Of a stretch of 64,000 nucleotides of DNA, positions 22,454-34,347 are shown in pieces. The position numbers and the translations under genes were made by a program. This DNA is from Taxawa tesnikishii (nom. ined.) (taxonomy: Eukaryota > Ascomycota > Dothideomycetes > Dothideales), in the NCBI GenBank assembly GCA_030247885.1, contig JAPDRO010000012.1, positions 186,001 through 250,000 on the forward strand. The letters are read 5' to 3'. The notes beneath the pieces were generated by a model that was not told the DNA's origin, did not search any database, and saw only the letters and a program-made list of their open reading frames with translations. Positions within the stretch are counted from its first letter, which is position 1; every line of letters begins with the position of its first letter.

Positions 22454-23934
22454 TTATCCGCCAACTTCTTGTGCCTTGCGGAGAGCTTCCAAGCGCGCCT
22501 CCATGCCCTGATTGGCGTCCACAAGTTCCTCCAGGTACTTAGCGGCCTCGGTCAAGGCTAGAGCCTTGTTGTGATTCGCTTGGCTGAGGTTGGGTACCAG
22601 GTCGCGGATTTGGTGAAAGTGATCCGAGATGATGTTGCGACGCTTCTGCTCAGAGTTGATGTGGTTCTGACGCTTTTCTTCGTTTGTTAGATTGCGACGT
22701 TGAATACCAGCTTTGGATGCGCTAGGACCTGGAGCCGAGCCTCCTGCGGATGATCTGCGGCGCTTCTTTGCTGCTTGGGCGGAGCTCTCTGGCACATCTG
22801 AGGGACTCTCTGCGTCTGCTGCCTTCGACCCAAGACGTCCGCCCGATCCACCTGGCTTGTAATCTTGGTCGTCGTCCTCTGCGGTCTTTGTCTTACGGCG
22901 CTTCTTGGGCTTCGGTTGCTCCAAGGGCTCGTCATCTTCGTGGTCTTCGTCTTCGTCCTGATTGCTTATACGTGACGCATCTTTGGCCGGTGTAGCATGA
23001 TCGCGAGAATGAATTACAGGATTTGTTGCATACGTGTTTTCGACAGAATTGACGCCGCTGCTCCGATGCAGATCGTACGCTTGTGCAAGACCCATGAGGT
23101 TATGTGCAGTTTCGTTGTGAGATCCTTGGTAGGGCGCAACGAACCCGTGTCCGCTGAACCTTCTATCCGTTCCGAAGGGAAGAGAATGCGCATCTGGTAC
23201 CGAGTGTCGGGTGCGCTGCGGCAGACTGGTCATGGTGTTATAATAACCCATACCACTGTCCATCGAGCCATGGTGGATTCCGCCATCCATCCCGTGAGTA
23301 TTAACTTCGTACTGTGGGTGCGACGTCATGGTGGGAGTATAAGAGCCGACAGACTGGCGCCCAGAGGAATGCAGTGGGCTGTGCAGGTCTTGTGTTGGGT
23401 GGCTGTTCTGAAACGACTGCATTTGCGGCCCCACCAAGATACTTGCAGCCATCAGATCCGCAGGATTTGACTGGAAATGCTGACCGCTAAAGGTGTTCAT
23501 GCTGTAGCCGCTCGTGGGCTGGTATGCATCCAGTTGGCCTCTCGGATGGGCCAACATGGAGTTGTCTTGATGTATTCCCGAATGTACCATATGATTCTGC
23601 GCGTTCATATTGTGGTTGTAGAAGCCATATATACTCCCTGCGTCTTTCTGATCGAATCCTGTTCCGAAGCCTGCGCCAAACTGTAGGTCCGACGGCATGT
23701 CCGCAGTAGAGGCGTCCGGATTGTCCCAGAAGTTGTTGAGGTGAGAGGATTCGTCGGTGTTGAGCAAAGGATTGCCAGGAGGGGCGCCAGGTGGATCGAT
23801 AGGCTGTTCTGGGAAGGCCATGTCTAGTGCTTTATACGTTAGCCATCGAACTTGTGGTGGGCTAGGTGTAAGCACGTACAGCCGAAAGGCGCAGGCACAG
23901 CCTGTGCCTGCGATTGCCGACGGGTGTGGTCCAT
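22454..23934 (-). CDS. bHLH transcription factor
   Basis: Two exons, complement(22454..23823, 23880..23934), with a 56-nt intron. The splice joins MDHTRRQSQAQAVPAPFG to YMAFPEQPIDPPG, so translation starts upstream of the internal Met. Residues to about 300 are disordered and rich in Gln, His, Ser, Gly and Met. They are followed by an acidic block (DEDEDHEDDEPLEQ), a nuclear signal (PKPKKRRKTK) and a second basic stretch (KKRRRSS). Near the C-terminus is a clear basic helix-loop-helix: EEKRQNHINSEQKRRNIISD is the basic region, with His and Glu placed for E-box DNA contact, then helix 1, LSQANHNKALALTEAAKYLEEL and a short heptad tail. Its role is probably gene regulation; the targets are unknown. 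Confidence 0.9.
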
Positions 23935-25897
23935 TGCGCTATCAACTTCTCCGAGATCTGTTGTGCTAGGTGAAGTATTTCAACTTGTGGTGTTTCTTGT
24001 TGTTGAAGGTTGGTATTGCTATTCTCTGGAGTATGAGTCCTCTGCCGCACCTGTGCTGGGGAAGTTGAAGCGGTGGTGCGGGTTGTTTTTGAGAATTCAT
24101 GATCTCATGGGTGCCTGAGCGGGGAGTCGAGTTGCATAGATGTCAGCAGGTAGACGTGTTGATGTCGTGACGTGGGTTGCAGATGGTCGGTGTGGAAGTT
24201 CTTATACCGCGTTGGCTTCGCTGGCTTGCTGAGACGGGTTGTTCGGGGTAGGATTTGAGTGGTAGGGGTGGGAGTGAGGTGAATTGGTGGATGTCAACAC
24301 CGTTGCTGATGAGGTTGTTTATTTGTTCAAACAGCCAAAGTGTTCAATGTTCACATATACAGGTGCAAGTGATGCGCAGACAAAGCGTTCATCGAGGCCA
24401 TAGTCAAGTCGAATTGTCATGTGAAGACATGTGCTTTCAACAGAAGACGCCAAGCCTCCAACGAAGCGGGAGTACCCGAGTTTAGCCGAGAGAATCGACT
24501 CAGAAACTCACGAAACCATCCTAAAACGATACCTCAGCCTCACCATGAGGCTCACATGCACGCCATGTGCGGCCACGCCTCGTTTGCTGTGCCGTCACTT
24601 CGCATGACTTCTTCCGCTCATTAACAGAGCCATCATATTAATTCCATCTTCACGTTACGGTTTCTAAGCCATCTAGGTTCCTGACAACATAACCTAACGC
24701 CCTAGCCCATAAAGCACGCTTAACCGCGGTGATATAGGACACAATGCTTCCAGCAGATATGAGACTGTGAACAAGAAGGCAATAGACACGTATCGACACC
24801 TGCTTAGTGTCATGCTGCTGGTTGTTCAACGGCTTCGAGTTCGCGAAAGGGCTCGGGGGCAGCGCTTGTAAAGAAGGGGTTTCCGGCATACTCTAAGGTA
24901 GTTACTAACCCACCCTATATCTCTCATGCTATACGTTGCCATCTAGACTGAGTCTTCAAACGCCTATTCACGGGGCCCTTGCGACCTGCTATACGCCCCT
25001 CAGTCTGGTCGACTTGACTACCTGGACTTTCATCGTTCGAAAACCGTCCGCCACCTGCACGAGCGAAACTCCTTGAAGGACGCCACTCTTGCACCAGAAA
25101 CAGGCAAACATACTTCGGCTGGTACCTTGGACATACGTATACTCATGGGCATACTTGCAACAACGGCCCCGCTTCGATACAGAGATGACAAGTCGACCTC
25201 CGGCACAACACGTATCCCGCTCCGGCGATGCCATCGGGGCGTCACGTCCGTTCCGCTTCGCAGATAGCGATGTCCGGTTTCATATGTTTCCTGTGTCCAG
25301 GCCCGGCCTTGTAGTAGCTACTTGAGAACTTCTGTGTTGCACTTGGCTTGTGCTTTGAGCCCTCCATCCCTCGGTAAGATTCCGACTGCTGGAAGATTGA
25401 TGTCCCGACTGAAGATTTTCATTCATCCCTGAGACGCATCATCCTTTTCACTTGCCTCTTCCTGACTGATGCTCAATTTTTCCGGGGCTCCAGATTTGTA
25501 GGGAGACCTCCCGCTCTGGGGTCGCTTAATTGTGATCAAGCCGAATCAAGCATAGTCAAGCCTGCGGTTCAAGCCTCCGTCTCACGCCATGCTCCAATTC
25601 TCACTGGCCCCTGCAGCATGTCCCGTCCTCTGGTCGAGTCCGCACTCTGCAAGCTGTCCATGTGGATCTCATCGCCCTTAGATCGTGCAGGTACCTTGCG
25701 GAGATGACTACTCTTGGCTCACACGCGGACAAACAGTTTATCGCCACCGCACCATAATGCTCCATCTGCCGTCTTGTAGTCTGGAGTCAATGCTGGAGGA
25801 TATAAATGCATGGTGAGCTGCCAGTAGTCTCAGGTAATCCTCTCGCTCACTCCCATTCCATTTACGCGTCGGTCGTTCTCTCCTATCGCTGTCCAAG
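23935..25897. other. 2-kb intergenic region
   Basis: A divergent region between the bHLH factor and the polygalacturonase. I see no supported gene. The last 200 bp before 25898 look like a fungal promoter and leader, with GGATATAAATGCATGG near 25797 and a T/C-rich leader (25845-25890). Confidence 0.5.
25797..25808 (+). promoter_or_regulatory. TATA-like element of the polygalacturonase gene
   Basis: TATAAATG lies about 95 bp upstream of the polygalacturonase start codon and is followed by a pyrimidine-rich leader. The position and sequence fit a TATA box; this is inferred only. Confidence 0.45.
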
Positions 25898-27487
25898 ATG
25901 AGGTTCTCTTGTAAGCTCTCCAAACTCCAGCCGCTATTCAGCAGTTCTAACGAGAACAGCTTCGTCCGTTGTTGCAGCTCTTGTACTCGCTAGTGCTGTA
26001 GCTGCAGTTCCGGCACCCAAGTCCACTTCCACTTCGGTCTCTACGAGCCACAAATCTACATCTGTTACTAGTACCACGACCTCCACCAGCACAAAGAAGA
26101 ATGCAAAAACCACAAGCACAAAGAAGAATGCAAAGACCACAAGCACCACCTCCGTAGTCGTTCCCTCGACATCGGCTCCAGTTTCTACAAGCAGCGCTCC
26201 CGTCAGTTCGACCTCTGCGCCTGCCACCTCGTTGGCATCCAGCACAGCAGGCACTCCAGTCTCTAGCAATGTCTGCTCCGTGACCGCCTACTCTGCTATC
26301 CCAGCTGCCACCGCCGCTTGTACTTCCATCATTTTAGACAGCATAGAGGTTCCTGGCAATCAATCGATCAACCTTGCCAAGCTCTTGACTGGAACAACCG
26401 TTACCTTCAAGGGTAAAACGACCTTCGACTATGCTGACGCCGATTACGATATGATCACGGTTGGTGGAACGGATATCACAGTAACTTCTGAGCCCGGTGC
26501 GATCATCGATGGAAACGGACAAGCCTGGTGGGACGGCCAAGGTTCGAATGGTGGATTGACGAAGTGAGTACTTCAAGACGGTCATCAATTGAAAGAAACC
26601 ATACTGACCTGCAATAGGCCGGATCACTTCTTCGTCGTTAAGAAAGCCATTGGCAACTCAGTCATCAAAGACCTCTACATCCAGAACTACCCAACCCACT
26701 GCTTCAGCATCTCCGGTTCCAATGGTCTCGTGGTGGAAAATATCGTCCTCAACCAGACGGCAGGCAACGCACCAAATGCGCGCTCGAGCGGTCTCCCAGC
26801 TGCACACAACACTGACGGCTTCGACATTTCCAGTACAAATGGCATGACTCTCCGGGACAGCACCGTGCTCAACCAGGACGACTGCGTGGCCATCACCTCT
26901 GGTGATAGCATTACTGTCTCCAACATGTACTGTGATGGCGGTGAGTCAAACACAATTTGCCAAGCATTCTATGGCAAGAGGGGCTAGAATTCTAACTTGT
27001 ACTAGGTCATGGTTTGTCGATCGGCAGCGTGGGCGGTAAAAGCAACAACAACGTCACCAACATCCTTTTCCAGGACAGCGTTGTCTTGAACAGCCAGAAC
27101 GGTGCTAGAATCAAGTCCAACTTCAACACCACTGGTTACATTGCTGGGTCAGTATCCATTATCGCCATGCCTCTTGGAACGTCTACTGACTAGACTCACA
27201 GTATCACCTACCAGAACATTTACATCGAGAACGCCTCCATTTACGGAATCGATATCCAGCAGGACTACCTTAACGGTGGCCCAACTGGCACTCCATCCAA
27301 CGGCGTCATCATTACCAACATCACGATGACTAACGTCACCGGAACTGCGACCTCGGGCGCAAAGGACTACTACATCCTCTGCGGTGATGGTAGCTGCTCG
27401 GATTTCACCTTCAACGACGTCCACATTGCCGGTGGTTCGGGTGACTCGTGCAACGTGGAGACTGCTGGCGACTTCACATGCCCTTGA
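25898..27487 (+). CDS. secreted polygalacturonase (GH28) with Ser/Thr-rich N-terminal linker
   Basis: Five exons: join(25898..25910, 25978..26563, 26618..26940, 27006..27147, 27202..27487). Hydrolyses alpha-1,4-galacturonan in pectin; secreted. Exon 1 is only 13 nt and splices to complete the signal peptide MRFSSLVLASAVAAVPAP. Residues about 20-115 are a Ser/Thr/Lys-rich linker with an exact duplicated STKKNAKTT unit. The GH28 catalytic motifs are all present: NTDGFD, NQDDC, GHGLSIGS (split by an intron) and RIKS. Parallel beta-helix repeats and N-glycosylation sequons (NVTN, NASI, NVTG) follow. It ends in GDFTCP. The linker is longer than in typical endo-polygalacturonases. The frame is intact. 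Confidence 0.94.
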
Positions 27488-28818
27488 TTGGGTAGCATGA
27501 TGTGTATCTTTCGTGTAGCACTCCGAATAATACAATGTGTATGGGCAGTGCGTGTGTTGTTGTGCGTCGTGTTGCGGATCAATCAATTGATCGACGTGAT
27601 GCATTCCTTCCTCGGTATCTTGACACGGGCAAGCCGGAGGCTCTTTCGAAGGAGTCGCCGACCGCCGAATTCGCCAAGCGATTCAGACAACATCGACGCT
27701 CTGACCCGAATCGACTTCTACCCTTGTGCAGCCTCTCCCTGTCAACTGAACATCTCCAGCCGCGGTGCAGGCATGCCACCGCTATTTGCTGCTATGTTTT
27801 GCAGTATGATGCGCATCGCACACTCCAGAGAAGCGGTCGGACAGCCTCTCCATACCCCGGCTACGGTTACCTGCATGATCCTAGCTGTATTCGTCAAACC
27901 GGTGTGCTTTAAACCAATAACGATAAGCGAATCTGCATAAAACGCGTCTTGCTACGCGTACCGCCATAAGAGGGACGTTCTCGGTCGTAAAGGATTCATC
28001 GCTTCGATGTAGAAAAAGCAAGTTGCCTAGAAACGGCAAACCCCTACAACCAGGGGGTTCAGAGGGTTATATCGAAGGATACGAGCCAGAGGTATGGAGA
28101 CGGTAGGGCTGCATGAGGGTGTCGTGCAGATAATGCCGTATAGTACTCTTGGCGTATCGCACGCGGCACTGCTGTCCCAGACAACTCTGACATTTGAAGG
28201 CGCCAGCAGTGGTAGAATGACATAAACGAACGCGGCATCCGGCTAGGGTGCTGATGCATGATCCACGGTGTGCAGCTGATGTAGCAATCGGGATGTGAGG
28301 GTACGTCGGGGAGCAGAAATCCTGGCTGGCGTGTCGCAGTGCATCTCCAACTCGACGACCCTCTCTTTCCATGTTTCAATCTGCTTGGCGATCTAGCTCA
28401 CTCCGGATCACTTCATGCTACCGACACCATTGCCAACGCACACAAGTCCAGCATATCCGAGCATCCGCATACTGTGTGACACACTCTTAATATATCAGTA
28501 GCCCCTGGCCGCCATACACCAGCTGAGAAACATCGAGACTTAGCTGACACCTTCGAATGCATCCACTACGCTTTTTCTCAGGATAGTCTGTCTGATCCTC
28601 GGTTGTTGGTTCTCCAGAGTGTTGTTCAATTGTAGCTCCGCCTCTGCCTACCATCGTCAGCTTCAGCAACGCCGTCTCGGTTTCCCGCTCGGAGCCAGCG
28701 AACAACAAGATCTTATCATAGAACTATCGTCCAGTTATCCAGAGGGAGTTATCCTATAAGTAAGTGCCCGAGGAAATATGAGGCGGACAGTATGCAAGGC
28801 TGACAAGCTGCTGCAAAA
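27488..28818. other. intergenic, no gene seen
   Basis: 1.3 kb downstream of the polygalacturonase. Several open frames on both strands (27502-27940, 28059-28379) have no domains and look like chance. Confidence 0.5.
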
Positions 28819-29460
28819 GTGGCCAATGAGAGCGATCCAGCAAATGCAGCACCCGAGGGGCCTCCCCGCCAGCAGCTCAATCTGCCCCAGAGGCCTGAAC
28901 AACGGATGATTGACAAATGGCACAAGGACCGATCTCATTCCTGGGAGGATCTCTTGGTTAGTGGTCACCTGTTCTTGCCAGGTCAGGGAAAAGTCTGCCC
29001 GCCGCCTTCGGTAACGAGCTCAAACATGGCCACTTCTGCCTGCTCGTCTACGCGGCTTAGCGTCACCTCCTCGATACTCCCATCGCTCGCCTTCTCAGGC
29101 TCTAGTCGCTTTACACAGCCGGTCAATTCGTCCGCGAGCAGTGACGAGGACCTGCTCAGGCGTCATGACTCGGCGATAGCTTCGTCAGGAATCCTCCAGT
29201 GCACATTCCACTTTCTCGCTTGCTCCTTTTCCTCGAACAACTTCGAAGAATGGTTGACGCACTGCGAAGCACATTTCCGTGGCCAGCCGCTTCCCAAGAA
29301 CGTCCAATGTCCGTTTTGCGAAGGGTGGTCTACGTCACCAGGTTCTTCAGCTTGGGAAGCCAGGATGGTTCACATCGCAGCTGAGCACCACGGTCAACGC
29401 GTCGGATATTGCTCCTATCGGGACCATGATTTGTATCGATATCTCTGGAGTAAAAGGTGA
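28819..29460 (+). CDS. Cys/His zinc-finger-like protein
   Basis: A 213-codon frame. The first ~125 residues are low-complexity and Ser-rich. The C-terminal ~75 residues have paired Cys/His: CTFHFLACSFSSNNFEEWLTHCEAHF then VQCPFCEGW..WEARMVHIAAEHH, i.e. C2H2-like fingers spaced as in a group of poorly described fungal proteins. A GTTAGT..CCAG segment inside the first third could be an intron, so the N-terminal part is uncertain. No frame break is evident. A DNA- or protein-binding role is inferred only from the fingers. Confidence 0.65.
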   Translation: MANESDPANAAPEGPPRQQLNLPQRPEQRMIDKWHKDRSHSWEDLLVSGHLFLPGQGKVCPPPSVTSSNMATSACSSTRLSVTSSILPSLAFSGSSRFTQPVNSSASSDEDLLRRHDSAIASSGILQCTFHFLACSFSSNNFEEWLTHCEAHFRGQPLPKNVQCPFCEGWSTSPGSSAWEARMVHIAAEHHGQRVGYCSYRDHDLYRYLWSKR

Positions 29461-30559
29461 TCAGCTCAGCGGAACTCCAAGAGCTGATCAAAGATGGGTT
29501 TCTTTCTGCGGAATCTAGAAGTTACAGCACCACGCACGATCCACGTCGTGAGATAAGGGGAGGCGCGGTGCGCTCGGGATCCAATCCTCGCCGTTGATGG
29601 CGGATCGGGTATCGATTTGGCGGATTCCGGGCCCTTCAGATTGTGTGATTATTAGTGCAGGCTTAGCCGCAAGGAGTGTTTGGTGTTTGATTTCTGCTAC
29701 AGCCTTGTTGCACCGGTTGAGGTTGTTGTGGATGGTCCCACAAGACTGCCCTTTTGGTATCATCATGGCCGGCGATTCTGATTTGGTGCTGGATGGACGC
29801 AAATTGGCCATTTGACGAAGTAACGATTTCTCTGCATGTACGACGATTGGAAAGGAGTATTCTAGCAGATAGCCACTGGAGTTATGGTGTATTTAATCTG
29901 GTGTATTTAATCTGGTTGCCTTGATCTATGGATATCTTTGACCGCTCTGCGAACCCCCTTGCACAGCCACGCGGCTTAGGCAACAAGGCACAAACGTTTC
30001 TCGTGAGGCACCCAAATCTTCCCAACCTCTACATAACACCCTCTTTGCAAGATGTTTCTATCCTTCAGACAGCTTATGCCACAACTGGTGTTGTAGCCCA
30101 CTCTCCAACTGTCCTGTCAAGAGCGCCCGCGCGCAGAGCAAGGGGAAGATCAATACTGCTCCGTAAAAGGCCTCCTTGGATTACAGGTCCTAACTATAGC
30201 CTCGAACCCGGAGGCGCACTCTTCGAAATTGGTATATGAAGTGCTCCACCAGGGGTACATGGCTTTGCTCTTCCTTAACAGCACTCGTTTCGCAGGTCCT
30301 TGCGTTGCTGATGCAAGCCCCAGACAATTCGCATTCCTCGCTTCAGAAACTTCATTGCAAAGGAACAGAATGCGATACTGCTCATGTGGAACGGAATGCA
30401 ATAAGTCTATCAACAGTTCTCGCCATACGAATCATACACCATGCCACGATAATGAGCCTTTCCTCAGTGCTTTGTCCCATTCGCTTAATTTCGCTCTCCT
30501 CCAGTGGCTTCTCCCTGTATGAATCCTCTCACGCATCTTTCGTACTCTTCCCTTTCTTC
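29461..30559. other. intergenic, no gene seen
   Basis: 1.1 kb between the Cys/His protein and the SH3 gene, whose 3' end points here. Frames at 29515-29815 and 29928-30239 have no recognisable domain. A short tandem duplication lies at 29884-29915. Confidence 0.5.
29884..29915. repeat. tandem duplication of TGGTGTATTTAATC
   Basis: Two adjacent copies of a 15-16 bp unit (TGGTGTATTTAATC). Probably a recent slippage or duplication product. Confidence 0.8.
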
Positions 30560-33500
30560 TTAGGCTTCTCTTGCTCGTCCTTCTCCCCTCATCCCTTGTC
30601 TTTTCTCCATCAAATTTGGCCGGTTAGCCCACCTGCTAATCTCGGCTTGAGCCGCCTTTTCGGCCATCTGGTAGGGGTCAGCATGAGGTATCATCACAAT
30701 CCAGGACTTTGCGAGCAGATCAAGCATGCGCCAGTGTCTAACAGGCCGTGTAGCGGAAAGAGACTCCCGAAGAAAGCGGCCCATAGAGGAGCGATCTGCC
30801 AGACAGAGATCCGGTTCGATGTATAGGGCGACTGCCCCATATTTGCATCTTGGCAAGCAGTCGATATATAACGCTGACGGTCTGTTGAAGAGTACCGGCA
30901 TCTGAGTGTGTTTCACTGGGCGCCACGTACCTGAAAACGCCACTCTGTCTGCTTGCGTTTCAGAAAAGCATCGATAGCTCCATCCCAGTACGAGGGCATG
31001 AACTGAGCATCGTAGAGATTCACCTTGGTCTCACAAACATCGATGGTCCAATACATCAGCTTCTGGCACTGCTCGAATTCTGCCCCAACAACACTCGGTT
31101 TGAACGTGTTCCAGTATTGCATCGCATTCCGACGCCTTTCTCGCTTTTCCATAATCTCTTCGGTGTCCTTGAATGGATCAGGTTTCTGGCTGACCTCATT
31201 CTCTTCGTGCAGAACGCTCCAGCCATTGTACGTGTCCTTGACGAAGTGTTCCATACGAGCGGCCTCGTCGTGGCAGCGCTCCACGAATTCCCGGGCCATT
31301 GCTATCATTTTTTCCGGGCCGACCTTTGCTCCCACATCAACAGCTCGCATCCATCGTCGGGAAGAAACGTCAGAGTCCAGCGGTGCAATCTGGTATTCGA
31401 GATACCGACGGCGGTCGATGCGCCAATGGTGTATGACATCAGGCTCCTCATCCGGTTCACCGCTGGCGATGTCTTCTGTCGACGTCGTCTCCACTTCTGT
31501 ACCTCCTCCGACTCTGTAATCGCCCTCCAACAGCTGCTCTATCGTAACATCGATTAGATCCTTTGCATTGGATAGGTGTTTCACAAACATCGCATCTGCC
31601 ATGGATTTGTCCTTCGAGCGCGGCTTGGATCTAAATTGGCGTCCTTGACGATCAAGGCACTTTTGCAAGTTGTTGACAACCTTCTGAATGGCTTCTTTTG
31701 TGGCTTCGTCCGCGGGGTTGAACTGTTCCATAACTATCTCTTGAAGCAACTGGCTTCGCTCTGCAACGGCGTTGCCCTCTTCGATTCTCTTTCGCCGCAT
31801 GCGCTCCGCCTGCGCCTGATCCGTCCGTAGTCGCTGGAGCTCGTGCCTGCATGCCACATCTTGCCAGGTCCTGCCAATCCCCTCCGGCAGGGCATTCATG
31901 GAGGCTCCGCTCGACAGTTTACTCAGTTCTGGAGATTCTGCACCCCGTTCGGTCGCCTCAACCTCGAACTCATGCGGACATTCGGCTTCCGCAGTCATCC
32001 GGTCTGGCATGAATCCACGAACATCCTGGACGCCGAAGAGGCAGCCCTGGATGTCTTCCATAGCTTCACCGGGGGCGTCAGCCTCCGAAGGCTCATGTGA
32101 TGGAGAAGCGGGAATGTTCGTTGTCGTCTGGTCCTCGGTTCTGTCCTCGAGTGTCTTGCTCCACAAGCGGTTAGGATCGAGTCTGTGGTAATAGTCGTGT
32201 TGAGTTTCGGCTTCGACCCCACGTTCGTGCTCTGACAAGTTCGGGTCCTTCTAAATCCCCGTCGAGAGTGTAGCTCCATAACGACCTTTCAGAAGCTGAT
32301 GCTGGACATAGGGGAAAGCTGTTTGTAGTGGGGTCTTGCACAATCTGCGCCTTGACGCGCTCATTAGCATCTTTCTGCCATTCTGGTGGATCGGCCATTG
32401 GTGCCGGTGGGCTCATGCTCGGCGAAGACATCCCATGGGGACTGGGAGGTGGAGGCGGTAGGGACCTGCTCCTATTACGAGCAGATGGGGGTGGTGTTCC
32501 TTCACGACTCGCACGCAGACGATTGGAATAGCTGACTTTTGCGGGTGCTAGTACACCACCACGTCCCATACTGGCCAAGAGCTCGTCAACATAATCTGTC
32601 CCGGGGCCGCTCGACGCATTGGAAGAGGATGGTGGGTGGAAACGGTCCGTGTGGTTGGGAGGGTCCGGGAAGCGGTTCAGGTCCACATCTGGTATTGGTC
32701 AGTATGATGCTATCACGTTTCAGGGCTTTGCGGGCAGATCAAGCACGAGCCATTGTTCAACAGGCCGACCGGTGAACAAGAGGGCTCTTCGAAGATTTGG
32801 GCCCGCGGCGTCGCTTGTCAACCGGGCAGCCATCGACTGCATGCTTAAAGAACTGCCATCAAGGGCATTGTGGCGAGCATCCGATTCCCCACCAACGGCC
32901 TGTTGAGAACAATGGCTCAGAGTCGTTCGCCGTTTGCCACTACCTACCTCCGGCCGCCTTCTCGAGTTCTTTCAGGTGCGAAGAGGGCACCCAACCCATT
33001 CTTGAACGGTCTGGTCGTTTTGCGAACCACCAGTCTAGACGCAAAGTATATCAGCCATCTCTGGTATTCTGTTTGATTTTTCGAGGGCCATTACCTTTGT
33101 CCTTGCTGTCGAGCACGACAACATACTCGCCCTCGGTCAGGCTCATCTCATACCACCCATTCCTGCCCCCAATGATGAGGCTGTTGCCCTGCGGAGTATA
33201 ATCGGCTGTGGCTCTGTACGTCTTACCAGCGGACAGGAAGGAAGACAGTAAAGCTGGCCGCGCAGATGCCGAGCCGGATGTGCTTTGTCCTCCAAATGCT
33301 TCCGGAAGGGCCCAAGTGAGGATCTTGGAAGGAATCAGACCAGATGCTGAGTGGTCTAATCGTTGTGCGGACCACCATGCTAATCAAATGTTAGCTTTCA
33401 CTCTCCGGTGTTGTTGTTGTTGTTGTTGTTGGACATGTCTTGCATGGAGTTCCCTTTGCAGGACGAGGACGATTTCACCCTTCTTCACCGGCAGCTCGCC

Positions 33501-33875
33501 CTGTTCAGTCTTGCCACCAAAATCCTCCATCGCCTTGTATCTGTGGTACAGTGGTGGTCCAGGTGTGGCAAACACTGATTCAGAGGGAGGCATCGGTAGT
33601 TGAGATGGCGGTATCGGCGTGCGAGGCGGTAATGCCGAAGGTGGTGATGATATGGAGGGTTCTGACGTAGATGGTCGAGGTGGTGAAGATGACCTTAGTT
33701 CAGATGTTGAGGGAGCATGTTCTGCCCGTTGCTCAGCGATCCCGGGCCTAAATTTTCTGACTCTCTGCTCACCGTCTTCATGACGCGTCTGTTGTAGGTG
33801 CTCGTTGCGATCGGAGTCGTTTGACACGGAACGATACTTGTCGATGTCTTCCCGGGATGCAATTGGTCTATCCAT
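30560..33875 (-). CDS. protein with two SH3 domains and a long helical C-terminal half
   Basis: Proposed exons: complement(30560..32688, 32948..33034, 33095..33379, 33435..33875). It starts MDRPIASREDIDKY. A Ser/Pro-rich leader (PPRTPIPPSQLPMPP) precedes SH3 domain 1 (YKAMEDFGGKTEQGELPVKKGEIVLVLQ, then WWSAQRLDHSASGLIPSKIL). SH3 domain 2 is TYRATADYTPQ..EGEYVVVLDSKD, then DWWFAKRPDRSRMGWVPSSHL. A second Pro-rich region carries DYVDELLASMGRGG. The rest is charged and helical and ends in a distinct module, MPVLFNRPSALYIDCLPR to WIVMIPHADPYQMAEKAAQ. Likely an adaptor at the cell cortex or in signalling, inferred from the SH3 domains. Frame breaks lie at 30934-30937 and 33455-33457 (one base missing) and 32249-32250 (one extra). 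Without correction it would be read as two or three genes. Confidence 0.68.
32689..32947 (-). pseudogene. decayed copy of the gene's terminal exon inside an intron
   Basis: This 259-nt interval splices out of the SH3 gene (GTAGGTAG..ATACCAG). It contains a diverged duplicate of part of the terminal coding module at about 30650-30905. Both share the DNA GCAGATCAAGCA followed by AACAGGCCG (plus strand, near 30716 and 32728). On the minus strand FNRPSALY corresponds to LNRPLVGN, and ATRPVRHWRMLDLLAKS to TGRPVEQWLVLDLPAKP followed by a stop. The copy has stops and frame changes. Confidence 0.6.
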
Positions 33876-34347
33876 GCTGCAGTATTGTAGACAATCTAGG
33901 CGATGCAATGGTATTGGCCCGCTCCAAGAGTGCTATCTGATGCACAGCAACAAAGGCTTTGAGCGAAGAGTATACCAACACGGCATGTGGCATGCATGTT
34001 TCTTGGGAAGGTATCATGCTTGCACTCGTTGCCATCAGCGGAAGGAACGTCAATAGAGGCCGGCCTGAGTAGGAAAGACCGTTCGAACACCGAATCTCGG
34101 TCATAAGCCTGCATTGAAACAACCGCTTCGTTTTCATCTCATAGAGAGCCTACTTCCATCCTCACCAGCCTTGAAGCATTGCGGCGGCTCAATTCTGCAT
34201 CACGTTGCTTCGCAAGCTCTCTGATGCTCGACCAACTGCTGTGCTTCTGTATCGAGACAAGCAACAATCCCATCCATTGCTAAATTCCCAAGAGCAGCAT
34301 CCTCAACTACCGTGATTTCCGGTTCCCGTAGCCGTGCGCGACTCCGC
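33876..34347. other. intergenic, SH3 gene 5' flank
   Basis: 470 bp upstream of the SH3 gene and downstream of the next leftward gene. A 5' non-coding exon ending at the CTGCAG before 33875 is possible. No supported gene. Confidence 0.45.
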
